Origin: CAYVRJ01 sp964453645
Lineage (GTDB): Bacteria > Bacillota > Clostridia > Christensenellales > JAWKQI01
DNA: 64,000 nt
Assembly (NCBI GenBank): GCA_964453645.1
Contig: CAYVRJ010000008.1
Coordinates: 54,433-118,432, forward strand
Reading direction: 5' to 3'
A model generated the notes under the pieces. It searched no databases and was not told where the DNA came from. It saw only the letters and a list, made by a program, of their open reading frames with translations. The position numbers and the translations under genes are program-made. This document shows, in pieces, positions 22,321 to 32,087 of the stretch (its first letter is position 1; every line of letters begins with the position of its first letter).

Positions 22321-25300
22321 CTACAAATCTAAATTCATTTCGGACAATACGCTCATGCGCTCATCCTTGGTATTTTTGATGACCTCAATATTTTTATACC
22401 GCTTCATACCCGTTCCGGCGGGGATGAGTTTTCCGATGATGACGTTTTCTTTTAAACCCAGCAGGGGATCCAACTTGCCCTTGATGGCTGCATCGGTGAG
22501 CACTCGAGTGGTCTCCTGGAAGGATGCGGCCGATAAGAAGGAGTCGGTTGCAAGGGATGCCTTGGTAATACCCAACAGTGCACGCTTTGCGGTTGCCTGG
22601 CGCAAGTTGTTGTCGGCACAGTACTTGTTTTCCCGCTCGAATTCAAAAATATCCACCAGCGTTCCCGAGAGCATGTTTGTATCTCCCGAGTCCTCGATTT
22701 TAACTTTTCTGAGCATCTGGCGAATAATAATTTCAATGTGCTTGTCGCAAATTTCAACGCCCTGTAAGCGGTATACCACCTGCACTTCTTTGAGCATATA
22801 CTGCTGAACGCCCTTGATACCCTTGATCTTTAAGATATCGTTGGGGTTGATGGAACCTTCTGTCAACTCGTCGCCCGCTTCGATCACATCGCCGTCCGAA
22901 ACCTTTAACCGTGCGCCGTAGGGGATGGGGTGAATTTCTGCTTCGCCCGCATCGTTGCGAATAATCACTTCACGGCGTTTCTTTGTATCGTTAATGGAAA
23001 CTTCGCCAGCAATGCTGGAAATAACTGCAAGACCTTTGGGTTTTCTGGCTTCAAAGAGTTCCTCGACACGGGGAAGACCTTGGGTGATATCCTCTCCCGC
23101 AACACCGCCGGTGTGGAAGGTTCTCATGGTGAGCTGGGTGCCCGGTTCGCCGATGGACTGTGCGGCAATGATACCCACTGCTTCGCCAATGCTCACATCC
23201 CCATCGGAGGCCATGTTTGCACCGTAACACTTTGCGCACACCCCGTGTTCGCTGCGGCAGGTGAGCACGCTGCGAATGGCAACATCTTTAATGCCAGCCT
23301 TCACAATTGCCTCTGCAATATCTCCGGTGATCATCTCGTTGGCTTCAACCAACACTTCACCCGTTTCAGGGTGAACAATTTTATCCACAGCCACTCTGCC
23401 CCGGATGCGGTCTTCCAGCGGTTCGATGATCTCCTTGCCGTTGGTCATATCCGAAACGGTGATACCCCGGACGGGTTCCTTTACGTTTGCAAAACAGTCG
23501 ATCTCACGAATGACCACGTCTTGGGAAACGTCCACCAAACGACGGGTCAAGTAACCCGAGTCGGCGGTACGAAGGGCGGTATCCGCAAGTCCCTTCCGCG
23601 CACCGTGGGTGGAGATGAAGAATTCCAAAACGGTGAGTCCTTCCCGGAAGTTTGCACGGATGGGAATTTCCAAAATTTCACCCGAGGGATCGGCCATCAG
23701 TCCTCTCATGCCAGCCAACTGACGGATTTGGTTGGTGGAACCTCTCGCTCCCGAGTTCGCCATCATGTTGATGGGGTTAAATACATCCAAGTGCATCATG
23801 AGTTCTTTGGTCACCAACTTGGTGGTTTCGTCCCAAACCCGAATGATGTTGTCCTTCTTACCCTTGGGGGTGAGCAGACCACGCTTAAAGTCGTTTTCAA
23901 TTTTAACAACTTGTTGTTCCGCTTCGTCGATTAAACGCTGCTTCGCTTCGGGGATGTTGATGTCGCTCACCGAGATGGTGATAGCACCGATGGTGGAATA
24001 GTGGAAACCCAAACGTTTAATGCCGTCTAACACCTCGGAGGTGTTGGTGGCACCGTGCTTGCGATAACACATATCCACAATTTTACCCAGCAGCTTTTTA
24101 TCTGCAACTTTGTCTATTTCCAATTTATTTGCGTTTTCCCGCAAGGTTCTGTCCACAAAACCTAAGTCTTGGGGAACGGCTTCGTTAAAGATCAACCGGC
24201 CTGTGGTGGTCTCCACAATGTCGGACACGGTTTCGCCCATAAACTGGGAGGTGAGTCGCACTTTAATCTTCGCCTGTAAGTCGATGTTACCCGTCTGGTA
24301 GGCGATGACAGCCTCTTCACGGGAAGCGAAAATAGATCCTTCGCCCTTTGCGCCATCCCGGGAAATGGTTAAATAATAGGAACCGATGACCATGTCCTGG
24401 GTGGGGGATACAACGGGTTTGCCGTCTTGGGGTTTTAAGATGTTGTTTGCCGCAAGCATCAAGAAACGGCTCTCCGCCTGTGCTTCCACAGACAGGGGCA
24501 CGTGCACCGCCATTTGGTCGCCGTCGAAGTCGGCGTTGTACGCCGTACACACCAGGGGATGGATTTTTAAAGCTTTACCCTCCACCAGCACCGGTTCAAA
24601 GGCCTGAATGCCCAATCTGTGCAGGGTGGGTGCACGGTTTAAAAGAACTGGGTGATCGGAGATCACGTCTTCTAAAACGTCCCACACCTCGGGGCGCATC
24701 CGCTCCACCATACGCTTTGCGGATTTTATATTGTGAGCATAGTTGTTTTTTACTAACTTTTTCATGACAAAGGGTTTAAACAACTCCAGTGCCATTTCCT
24801 TGGGTAACCCGCACTGATACATCTTCAGCTCGGGGCCAACCACGATAACCGAACGGCCGGAGTAGTCAACACGCTTGCCCAGCAAGTTTTGTCTAAAGCG
24901 ACCTTGTTTACCTCTCAGTAAGTCGGAGAGGGACTTTAACGGCCTGTTGCCCGGGCCGGTGACCGGCCTGCCCCGTCTGCCGTTGTCAATGAGTGCGTCC
25001 ACGGCTTCTTGCAGCATACGCTTTTCGTTGCGCACGATAATATCGGGTGCACGGAGCTGCAACAGCCTGTTTAGGCGGTTGTTGCGGTTGATCACCCTTC
25101 TGTATAAATCGTTTAAGTCCGAAGTTGCGAACCGTCCACCGTCCAACTGCACCATGGGGCGAAGTTCGGGGGGAATGACGGGTACAACGTCTAAAATCAT
25201 CCAAGAGGGGTCGTTGCCGCTCTTCTTAAAGGCTTCAACCACTTCCAAACGCTTGATGAGCCGCAAACGCTTTTGCCCTGTGGAGGTTTCGGATTCCGTC

Positions 25301-25878
25301 TTTAATTCCACAGCCAGCTCATCTAACTTTATTTTCTTTAACAGTTCCCGCACAGCTTCTGCACCCATTTTGGCAACAAAGCTGTCCTCCCCGTATTTTT
25401 CCACCGCTTCGTTGTACTCCCGGTCGGTGAGCAGTTCTTTGTATTGCAGGGGCGTATCCTTGGGATCGATGACGGTGAACGCCGCAAAGTACAATATTTT
25501 TTCCAAACTCCGGGGGGACATGTCGAGGAGCAGACCCATTCTGGAGGGTATGCCCTTGAAGTACCAAATGTGAGAGACGGGAGCGGCAAGCTCAATGTGC
25601 CCCATGCGCTCACGGCGCACCTTCGCACGGGTAACCTCTACTCCGCACTTGTCGCACACAATACCCTTGTAGCGAACCCGTTTATACCGGCCGCAGTGGC
25701 ACTCCCAGTCCTTGGTTGGCCCGAATATGCGTTCGCAAAAGAGGCCGTCCTTTTCGGGTTTGAGGGTTCTGTAGTTGATGGTCTCGGGTTTTTTCACTTC
25801 CCCGCGGGACCACTCTCTTATTTTTTCGGGCGATGCAAGCCCGATTTGCATTGAATCAAAGTTGTTTAAAACGAACAA
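22321..25878 (-). CDS. rpoC: RNA polymerase beta' subunit
   Basis: A 1,185-residue beta' subunit. The N-terminal zinc site is CHCGRYKRVRYKG-x-x-C-x-x-C, the catalytic Mg motif is NADFDGDQMAVH, and the second zinc site is CRSEHGVCAKC. The start is TTG 25878, six bases after GGGGGAG. It lies 13 bases after rpoB. No insertion in the trigger loop region is apparent. Confidence 0.98.
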   Translation of the reverse strand: MFVLNNFDSMQIGLASPEKIREWSRGEVKKPETINYRTLKPEKDGLFCERIFGPTKDWECHCGRYKRVRYKGIVCDKCGVEVTRAKVRRERMGHIELAAPVSHIWYFKGIPSRMGLLLDMSPRSLEKILYFAAFTVIDPKDTPLQYKELLTDREYNEAVEKYGEDSFVAKMGAEAVRELLKKIKLDELAVELKTESETSTGQKRLRLIKRLEVVEAFKKSGNDPSWMILDVVPVIPPELRPMVQLDGGRFATSDLNDLYRRVINRNNRLNRLLQLRAPDIIVRNEKRMLQEAVDALIDNGRRGRPVTGPGNRPLKSLSDLLRGKQGRFRQNLLGKRVDYSGRSVIVVGPELKMYQCGLPKEMALELFKPFVMKKLVKNNYAHNIKSAKRMVERMRPEVWDVLEDVISDHPVLLNRAPTLHRLGIQAFEPVLVEGKALKIHPLVCTAYNADFDGDQMAVHVPLSVEAQAESRFLMLAANNILKPQDGKPVVSPTQDMVIGSYYLTISRDGAKGEGSIFASREEAVIAYQTGNIDLQAKIKVRLTSQFMGETVSDIVETTTGRLIFNEAVPQDLGFVDRTLRENANKLEIDKVADKKLLGKIVDMCYRKHGATNTSEVLDGIKRLGFHYSTIGAITISVSDINIPEAKQRLIDEAEQQVVKIENDFKRGLLTPKGKKDNIIRVWDETTKLVTKELMMHLDVFNPINMMANSGARGSTNQIRQLAGMRGLMADPSGEILEIPIRANFREGLTVLEFFISTHGARKGLADTALRTADSGYLTRRLVDVSQDVVIREIDCFANVKEPVRGITVSDMTNGKEIIEPLEDRIRGRVAVDKIVHPETGEVLVEANEMITGDIAEAIVKAGIKDVAIRSVLTCRSEHGVCAKCYGANMASDGDVSIGEAVGIIAAQSIGEPGTQLTMRTFHTGGVAGEDITQGLPRVEELFEARKPKGLAVISSIAGEVSINDTKKRREVIIRNDAGEAEIHPIPYGARLKVSDGDVIEAGDELTEGSINPNDILKIKGIKGVQQYMLKEVQVVYRLQGVEICDKHIEIIIRQMLRKVKIEDSGDTNMLSGTLVDIFEFERENKYCADNNLRQATAKRALLGITKASLATDSFLSAASFQETTRVLTDAAIKGKLDPLLGLKENVIIGKLIPAGTGMKRYKNIEVIKNTKDERMSVLSEMNLDL

Positions 25879-25891
25879 TTTCTTCTCCCCC

Positions 25892-28800
25892 TTATTCGTC
25901 CAAATCGTCTAAATCGTCAGCCAGCCCAACTTCGGACAGGATATCTAAATCGTCTATAGATATCTCGGAGAAGTCCAGTGCATCCAACTCGGATAAATCC
26001 AGCGTTTCGTTTTCGTCCATCATTTCTTCGGCTTCCAGTGCCAAAAGATCCACTTGGGTATCTGCAAGGCCTTCGATCAGCTCCAGATCGGCGTTGAGGA
26101 TAGAAGCATCTTCTTCCACCGATTCTTTGATCGAAATTTCTTCCTGTTCATCAGAGAGCACCTTCACATCCAGACACAGGGACTGCAACTCCTTGATGAG
26201 TACCTTAAAGGATTCGGGAACGCCCGGTTCGGGTACGTTCTCACCCTTGACAATCGCCTCGTAGGTCTTCACACGGCCGAGCACGTCGTCGGACTTGACG
26301 GTGAGTATTTCTTGCAGAATGTGTGCAGCGCCATATGCTTTGAGGGCCCACACTTCCATCTCACCAAACCGCTGACCGCCAAACTGGGCTTTGCCGCCCA
26401 AGGGCTGCTGGGTGACCAGCGAGTACGGCCCGGTGGAGCGGGCGTGGATCTTGTCGTCCACCAGATGGTGCAGTTTTAAGATATACATATAACCAACGGT
26501 TACACGGTTTTCAAAGGGTTCTCCCGAACGGCCGTCGTATACCACCGTCTTTCCGTCGGGGTTTCGCTTAAGCTCGGTGAAGAAATCCATAATGTCGTCC
26601 TCGGTAGCACCGTCGAATACCGGGGTGGCAACCTTCCAGCCCATGAGGCTGGCAACGTAACCCAAGTGGACTTCCAGCACCTGCCCGATGTTCATACGGG
26701 AGGGCACGCCCAAGGGGTTTAACACGATGTCAAGGGGTGTGCCGTCGGGCATGAAGGGCATATCTTCCTGGGGCATAATGCGGGAAATAACACCCTTGTT
26801 GCCGTGGCGTCCCGCCATTTTGTCACCCACCGAAATTTTTCTCTTTTGAGCGATGTAAACGCGGATTAATTTATTCACACCGGCAGACAGTTCGTCTTTG
26901 TTTTCACGGGTGAACATCTTCACATCCACGATAATACCGCCTTCGCCGTGGGGTACTCGCAGGGAAGTGTCTCTCACTTCTCTTGCCTTTTCGCCAAATA
27001 TGGCCCGAAGCAGTTTTTCTTCGGCAGTGAGTTCGGATTCACCTTTGGGGGTGATCTTACCCACTAAAATGTCTCCGCTTCTAACTTCTGCACCGATGCG
27101 GATGATCCCCCGTCCGTCTAAATCTTTTAAGGAATCTTCACCCACGTTGGGCACTTCTCTGGTGATTTCCTCGGGCCCAAGTTTGGTATCCCGTGCCTCA
27201 CACTCGTACTCCTCGATGTGGATGGAGGTGAACACGTCGTCCCGCACCAGCCGATCGGAGAGCAGGATCGCATCCTCGTAGTTGTAACCCTCCCAAGTCA
27301 TGAAACCAACCAAAACGTTTTTGCCAAGAGCCAGTTCGCCCTTGTCGGTGGAGGGACCGTCTGCAATGATGTCCCCCGCTTCAATTTTATCGCCCACTTG
27401 AACGATGGGGGTTTGGTTGATACAGGTTCCTTGGTTGGAGCGGGAGAATTTGATGATGTTGTAGTCCCGCACCTTGCCGTTGGCTTCGGCAATCGAAATC
27501 TTCTTGGCCGAAACCTTTTTTACAACACCGTCTGCCTTAGCCAGCACAACCGAACCGGAGTCGTGTGCTGCCTTGTATTCCATACCCGTGCCCACAATGG
27601 GGGATTCGGGTTTGATTAAGGGCACCGCCTGACGCTGCATGTTAGAACCCATCAGCGCACGGTTTGCGTCGTCGTTTTCAAGGAAGGGGATCATGGATGT
27701 TGCCACGGAAACCAACTGGCGGGGGGAAACGTCCATCAAATCCACGCTGCTAATCGGCACTTCTAAGATTTGATCCCGTTGGCGGCACATGATCCTGCTG
27801 TGGATAAACTTGCCGTCGGGGGTCAAGGGTTCGTTGGCCTGTGCAACGATATATTTATCTTCTTCATCTGCTGTGAAGTATTGAATCTCCTCGGTGACAA
27901 TACCCTGTTCCTTGTCGATCATGCGATAGGGTGCTTCGATGAAGCCGTATTCGTTAACCCGAGCATAGGTGGACAGCGAACCGATCAGCCCGATGTTGGG
28001 GCCTTCAGGGGTTTCTATGGGGCACACCCTGCCGTAGTGGGAGTGGTGTACGTCTCGCACGTCGAAGCTTGCACGCTCACGGTTCAAACCACCGGGTCCT
28101 AGGGCGGACAGCCTTCGCTTGTGGGTCAGCTCTGCCAACGGGTTGGTCTGATCCATGAACTGGGAGAGCTGGGACGAACCGAAGAATTCTTTGATGGCGG
28201 AAGTCACCGGGCGAATGTTGATTAAGTTGGAGGGGGTGACCATCTCCATATCTTGAATGGACATGCGCTCCCGCACCACCCGCTCCAAGCGGGAGAGGCC
28301 CACACGAATCTGGTTTTGCAGCAATTCACCCACAGAGCGCAGGCGGCGGTTGCCCAGATGGTCGATGTCGTCCTCGGTGCCGATGCCATATTTTAATCCA
28401 ATAAAATACGAAACCGAAGCGAACACGTCGTCGATGATGATATGTTTGGGAATGAGGGAGGGCACAGCAGCTTTTAATGTGGTTTTTAGCTTTTCTGTGT
28501 CGTCTCCGCACTCGTTTAATATTTCCATTAAGGTGGGGAAGTGGACTTTTTCGTTGAGGCCAACTTCCATTGGGTCGAAGGGCAGGTGGGGGGCTGCATC
28601 CACAAAGTTGTTGCCCACAACCTTAATCTTCTCTCCGTCCGCACTGATATACACTTCGTTGATACCCGAGAGCTCAATGGCCTGTGCCGCTTCTTCGGAA
28701 ATAATGTCTCCCGCTGCGCAGAGCATTTCACCCATGGATACGTCCACCACATTTTCAGCAGCAACTTTACCCACGATTCTCGATGCAATGGACAGTTTTT

Positions 28801-29626
28801 TATTAAACTTATATCTGCCCACTCTGGCTAAGTCGTATCGCCTTGGGTCGAAGAACAGGGAGTTTAAAAGCTGCTTGGCGGATTCCACTGTGGGTGGTTC
28901 GCCGGGGCGCAAGCGTTTGTATATTTCAATGAGCCCTTCCTCCACGGTGGAGGTGCTGTCTTTTTTCAGGGTTGCATCCAAATAAATATCGTCTCCGAAC
29001 AGGGAGGATATTTGTGCATCCGAACCGTATCCAAAGGCACGGAGCAGCACGGTTAGGGGCAGTTTTCTGGTTCGATCCACCCGCACCCACATGCAATCGG
29101 AACTATCCACTTCGTATTCAAGCCACGCACCCCGGTTGGGAATGACGGTGGCCGTATATAACATTTTACCAGATTTATCGATGGCGGAATCGTAATACAC
29201 CGAAGGGGAGCGCACCAACTGGGAGACAATAACCCGCTCCGCACCGTTGATAATAAACGTGCCCTTTTCGGTCATCTTGGGGAAATCCCCCATGAACACT
29301 TCCTGTTCCTTCATTTCACCCGTCTCACGGTTGATCAAACGAACGGTGACCCGCAGGGGGGATGCATAGTTTACGTCTCGCTCTTTGCACTCCTCCACGT
29401 CGTACTTTGGCTCATCTTCGATCCTATAGTTCACAAATTCCAAAATGAGATTTTCGGAATAGTCGGTAATCGGCGAGATGTCGTCAAAGACTTCTTTAAG
29501 CCCCTTTTCCAAGAAAAGCTTGTACGAATACTTTTGAACCTCAATAAGATCGGGCATCCCCAAGACTTCGTCGATCTTGGAAAAGCTCATCCGACGGACA
29601 GTACCTAGCGCCACTTCATGAACCAT
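25892..29626 (-). CDS. rpoB: RNA polymerase beta subunit
   Basis: A 1,244-residue beta subunit. The rifampicin region (SSQLSQFMDQTNPLAELTHK, then RRLSALGPGG) has no known resistance substitution. KMAGRHGNKGVISR and QPLGGKAQFGGQRFGEMEVW are also present. I start at ATG 29626 (V-H-E-V-A-L-G); the longer frame reads into the AT-rich leader. The last ~75 residues are an Asp/Glu/Leu-rich tail with no counterpart in most beta subunits. rplJ and rplL do not precede it; the gene has its own promoter ~190 bases upstream. Confidence 0.97.
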   Translation of the reverse strand: MVHEVALGTVRRMSFSKIDEVLGMPDLIEVQKYSYKLFLEKGLKEVFDDISPITDYSENLILEFVNYRIEDEPKYDVEECKERDVNYASPLRVTVRLINRETGEMKEQEVFMGDFPKMTEKGTFIINGAERVIVSQLVRSPSVYYDSAIDKSGKMLYTATVIPNRGAWLEYEVDSSDCMWVRVDRTRKLPLTVLLRAFGYGSDAQISSLFGDDIYLDATLKKDSTSTVEEGLIEIYKRLRPGEPPTVESAKQLLNSLFFDPRRYDLARVGRYKFNKKLSIASRIVGKVAAENVVDVSMGEMLCAAGDIISEEAAQAIELSGINEVYISADGEKIKVVGNNFVDAAPHLPFDPMEVGLNEKVHFPTLMEILNECGDDTEKLKTTLKAAVPSLIPKHIIIDDVFASVSYFIGLKYGIGTEDDIDHLGNRRLRSVGELLQNQIRVGLSRLERVVRERMSIQDMEMVTPSNLINIRPVTSAIKEFFGSSQLSQFMDQTNPLAELTHKRRLSALGPGGLNRERASFDVRDVHHSHYGRVCPIETPEGPNIGLIGSLSTYARVNEYGFIEAPYRMIDKEQGIVTEEIQYFTADEEDKYIVAQANEPLTPDGKFIHSRIMCRQRDQILEVPISSVDLMDVSPRQLVSVATSMIPFLENDDANRALMGSNMQRQAVPLIKPESPIVGTGMEYKAAHDSGSVVLAKADGVVKKVSAKKISIAEANGKVRDYNIIKFSRSNQGTCINQTPIVQVGDKIEAGDIIADGPSTDKGELALGKNVLVGFMTWEGYNYEDAILLSDRLVRDDVFTSIHIEEYECEARDTKLGPEEITREVPNVGEDSLKDLDGRGIIRIGAEVRSGDILVGKITPKGESELTAEEKLLRAIFGEKAREVRDTSLRVPHGEGGIIVDVKMFTRENKDELSAGVNKLIRVYIAQKRKISVGDKMAGRHGNKGVISRIMPQEDMPFMPDGTPLDIVLNPLGVPSRMNIGQVLEVHLGYVASLMGWKVATPVFDGATEDDIMDFFTELKRNPDGKTVVYDGRSGEPFENRVTVGYMYILKLHHLVDDKIHARSTGPYSLVTQQPLGGKAQFGGQRFGEMEVWALKAYGAAHILQEILTVKSDDVLGRVKTYEAIVKGENVPEPGVPESFKVLIKELQSLCLDVKVLSDEQEEISIKESVEEDASILNADLELIEGLADTQVDLLALEAEEMMDENETLDLSELDALDFSEISIDDLDILSEVGLADDLDDLDE

Positions 29627-29802
29627 AAAAATACACCACTCCAAATCTATGTTTATATATGATATTAAATTATTGCGATTATAACCAAAAAGTTTAATGG
29701 TAATCATTCGGGTTAATCCACGAATAAATTTATAAAAACTTTATCAAAAGTTCACAGTATGTTTACCATTTCCCCCTATTTTTAGGCTATTATCCCATTT
29801 TC

Positions 29803-29832
29803 TTATTATATCAATACAGTTTGATATAATAA
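29803..29832. promoter_or_regulatory. 30-bp palindrome over the rpoB core promoter
   Basis: TTATTATATCAA and TTGATATAATAA form perfect 12-base arms around TACAGT. The right arm contains the rpoB -10 element and the centre falls on the predicted start point. It could be an operator or a stem at the very 5' end of the mRNA. Confidence 0.55.
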
Positions 29833-29854
29833 CATACCAAAAACAAACTGTCAA
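29826..29854 (-). promoter_or_regulatory. Promoter of the rpoBC-str operon
   Basis: On the minus strand TTGACA (29849-29854) and TATTAT (29826-29831) are 17 bases apart. Transcription would begin near 29819, giving a leader of about 190 nt before rpoB. Confidence 0.8.
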
Positions 29855-29913
29855 GTATAAAAATAGCAGCTAAGGCCATATATTTTGAACAATTGTGCGA
29901 AATAGTATAAACA

Positions 29914-29943
29914 TTGATTGTATATATAAATGCATGTTATAAT
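29914..29943 (+). promoter_or_regulatory. Promoter for the small membrane protein at 29978
   Basis: TTGATT (29914-29919) and TATAAT (29938-29943) with an 18-base spacer, 35 bases before the ATG. The rest of the 351-base gap between rpoB and this gene is AT-rich and holds nothing else I can name. Confidence 0.65.
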
Positions 29944-29977
29944 CATACAGTATTGTAAAAAGAAGGGGGATGTTTTT

Positions 29978-30403
29978 ATGAAAAAGAATCTCAAAGAATT
30001 ATTGTTTGGTTTATTATGTGTCGTAAGCGTCTATGGACTGGTTGCACTGCCAAAGCTTTTTAATGAATTACTCTATGTATTACATTTAGATTTTCACTTA
30101 CCTTGGGTGTTGGCTGGAATATATTTTCCGTTCCTCTGTCCATTTCCTCTGGCGATTTTTTTAAAGCGCAAGCATCTTGCCACTGTTTTTAAAGGCAAGG
30201 GTAAGCTTCGAATTTCTTGGGCGAATATCCTTTTAGCTTTGTTATGTCTTTCTATGGTTCAGTTTACATTTATGAATATATTTTATCTTGTGACCAAAGC
30301 AGGATTTAATATGAGTCCTCTCTTTATTCCCGGCTTTTTCTTTGCATACTTTGCTTCGGGAATATGTTATAGAGAGGAAGAAACAACCTCAACAAACGCA
30401 TAA
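29978..30403 (+). CDS. Small multi-pass membrane protein, unknown
   Basis: A 141-residue hydrophobic protein with about four membrane segments (residues ~7-24, ~38-58, ~80-103, ~112-130) and a basic loop between the second and third. AAGGGGGAT lies seven bases before ATG 29978 and a good promoter is upstream. It stands alone, divergent from rpoB and convergent with the DUF39 gene. No family recognised. Confidence 0.75.
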   Translation: MKKNLKELLFGLLCVVSVYGLVALPKLFNELLYVLHLDFHLPWVLAGIYFPFLCPFPLAIFLKRKHLATVFKGKGKLRISWANILLALLCLSMVQFTFMNIFYLVTKAGFNMSPLFIPGFFFAYFASGICYREEETTSTNA

Positions 30404-30410
30404 GCGATCA

Positions 30411-30428
30411 AGGGGGACGAATCCCCCT
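30411..30428. repeat. GC hairpin between convergent genes
   Basis: AGGGGGA and TCCCCCT pair around CGAA. It matches the AAGGGGGA...TCCCCCTT module at 38540-38560 and sits just past the stop codons of two convergent genes. Confidence 0.6.
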
Positions 30429-30436
30429 CACTGTAC

Positions 30437-31585
30437 TTATTTCACGTTCAGAGGTTTAAACACATCGTGCTTGGGCAGGGGCACACCCTGGGTGAGGGTG
30501 AACGTTCCCGCCTCAATGCGGCCCTTGAGCACATTGGCAATCTCCACCGCCTTCACCAAACTGCTCAGCGGCGCAGTGGGCACTTTTTGACCGTTCAGTT
30601 CCACTTCTCCCCCCCGCAGTTCCGCATAGGAAACCCGCCTGATGGCCGGGCGAACCCTAGAACCCACTCCGTAGTCGAATACGTTGGTGAATAAGTGTTC
30701 GTTAGACACAGCTAATTTCTCCGCAATGTCTTCGTCCAGCACCGGAATGGGTATGCCCACCCCCACAAACAATGAGCATCCATACTTCTCATAGGTAGCT
30801 CCCCGGATGTAGTCCGTGCTCATGCCCTTCATATCCCCAATGAGAGCCAGGGTGTATCCAGCGTAACGCACTTCGCCGTCGTCGTAGTTTTGTTTGGTGT
30901 TCACCGCCTGAGTGCCCTCCCAAGCCACATACCCCTCACCGCCCCCAAGGAATATTCTTGTACCCATGCCGATGGTGCGCAGTTCCGGGTCTTTGAGCAG
31001 GGGTGAGTATTCCCCCGAAGTGGAATAGGTGATGTTACCCATGTTGGGCAGCAGAATACCCATATAGGTGTACAGGGTCTTTTTTTGGGAATTTGTTGCT
31101 GCCGCATAGTTTTGATAGACGTTTCTCGGGTTAAAGAGATACGCCTGATTCATATCTGCAAGGGAAATCTTTGTGTCAATATCCGTTAGGGGATAGCAGT
31201 CGGTGCCGTAACTCTGCGCCTTGAGTCTGATGCTCTTTCCCCCAATTAAATCCTCGATCACGTGGGCACCGCCGTATTCCATCCCTTTGGTTTCGGAGGG
31301 CTGAGTGGCCCCGATGTACGTGTCCACTGCGGCTAATCCGCCGTATGCACTCACATCGTTGAGGGTGATCTTACCCATGCGGATGGGTGGATCGGAGTGG
31401 CCAAAGTTGAGTATTGCCCCCGAGGAGCACATGGGGCCAAAGGTGGCCGTCGTCACCACATCTGCCTTTTTTGCGGCAGCCTTCACTCCCTCTTCCTTTG
31501 CCAGTGCCACAAACTCTCCCGCTGTCAGCACGGTGACCTTTTTCTTTTGGATTTTGTCGTTGATCTCCTCGTATGTCCGTTTCAT
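30437..31585 (-). CDS. DUF39 homocysteine biosynthesis protein (L-aspartate semialdehyde sulfurtransferase, MA1821 type)
   Basis: A 382-residue COG1900 protein. C53 (G-P-M-C-S-S-G-A-I-L-N-F-G-H-S) and C130 (SYGTDCYPLTDI) sit where the archaeal MA1821 has its conserved cysteines. GIPIPVLDEDIAEKLAV and VPLPKHDVFKPL are further family blocks. With a NIL-ferredoxin it inserts sulfide sulfur into aspartate semialdehyde to form homocysteine. The start is ATG 31585 behind AGAGGTG. The expected partners are 20 kb away at 9810-10944, not adjacent. Confidence 0.88.
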   Translation of the reverse strand: MKRTYEEINDKIQKKKVTVLTAGEFVALAKEEGVKAAAKKADVVTTATFGPMCSSGAILNFGHSDPPIRMGKITLNDVSAYGGLAAVDTYIGATQPSETKGMEYGGAHVIEDLIGGKSIRLKAQSYGTDCYPLTDIDTKISLADMNQAYLFNPRNVYQNYAAATNSQKKTLYTYMGILLPNMGNITYSTSGEYSPLLKDPELRTIGMGTRIFLGGGEGYVAWEGTQAVNTKQNYDDGEVRYAGYTLALIGDMKGMSTDYIRGATYEKYGCSLFVGVGIPIPVLDEDIAEKLAVSNEHLFTNVFDYGVGSRVRPAIRRVSYAELRGGEVELNGQKVPTAPLSSLVKAVEIANVLKGRIEAGTFTLTQGVPLPKHDVFKPLNVK

Positions 31586-31660
31586 GTAAAAAACACCTCT
31601 ATGATTACTATCTATTATCATACACCAAAGGCACAATAAAAGGCAAAATAAATTTTTTGC

Positions 31661-31690
31661 TAAAAATGAAGAGTGCCCAATCGAGCACTC
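31661..31690 (-). terminator. Terminator after the 69-residue gene
   Basis: On the minus strand GAGTGC and GCACTC pair around an eight-base loop and are followed by TTCATTTTTA. It lies about 65 bases past the stop at 31755 and before the DUF39 gene. Confidence 0.6.
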
Positions 31691-31754
31691 CATTTGAAAA
31701 AATATTATTTGTTATAAAAATCATTTGTATAAAAAATCAGATCATTTGACCCCC

Positions 31755-31964
31755 TCAAGTAGATTCAAACTTTTCGTGCAGTACGCTGGCAAATGTCACC
31801 TTGTCCCGGGTTCCGGGCTGTTTTCTGTTTTGTCCAACAGTGCTTTGGTTTTCCAAATGAATACCGTCTGCACTTCCCTTGGATTCTACCCGGAGCGCAG
31901 TGGAATTCTTTACTCTGTACTCAGGTGACCGCTGTATGACTTGCACTTGGTCTACTCGAATCAT
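31755..31964 (-). CDS. Small hypothetical protein, 69 residues
   Basis: A hydrophilic, probably cytoplasmic protein with an I-R-V-D-Q-V-Q-V-I start and an F-A-S-V-L-H-E-K-F ending. AGGAGGT seven bases before the ATG makes it convincing as a gene. It is followed by a terminator, so it is probably expressed alone. The C-terminal F-x-x-V-L-x-E-K-F helix recalls short segments in flagellar-operon proteins, but no motility gene is nearby. Function unknown. Confidence 0.65.
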   Translation of the reverse strand: MIRVDQVQVIQRSPEYRVKNSTALRVESKGSADGIHLENQSTVGQNRKQPGTRDKVTFASVLHEKFEST

Positions 31965-32087
31965 TCCAAAGACCTCCTATTTTCAGTCTCTACTACCAAT
32001 ATCGTAAACATTTACATTTAATTAATATCTATCGCTAGAAATGTTCATAATTTATTCAAAGAATAAGCAAAAAAGGAGTGTTAAACC

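Noticed and set aside
22930..23934. 334-codon plus-strand open frame inside rpoC
   Set aside because: Shadow of the conserved beta' coding frame; composition rich in His/Asn/Gly with no protein family character.
29627..29977. Looked for rplJ/rplL or an L10-type leader before rpoB
   Set aside because: The gap is AT-rich with promoters only; no ribosomal protein frame and no clear L10-binding fold.
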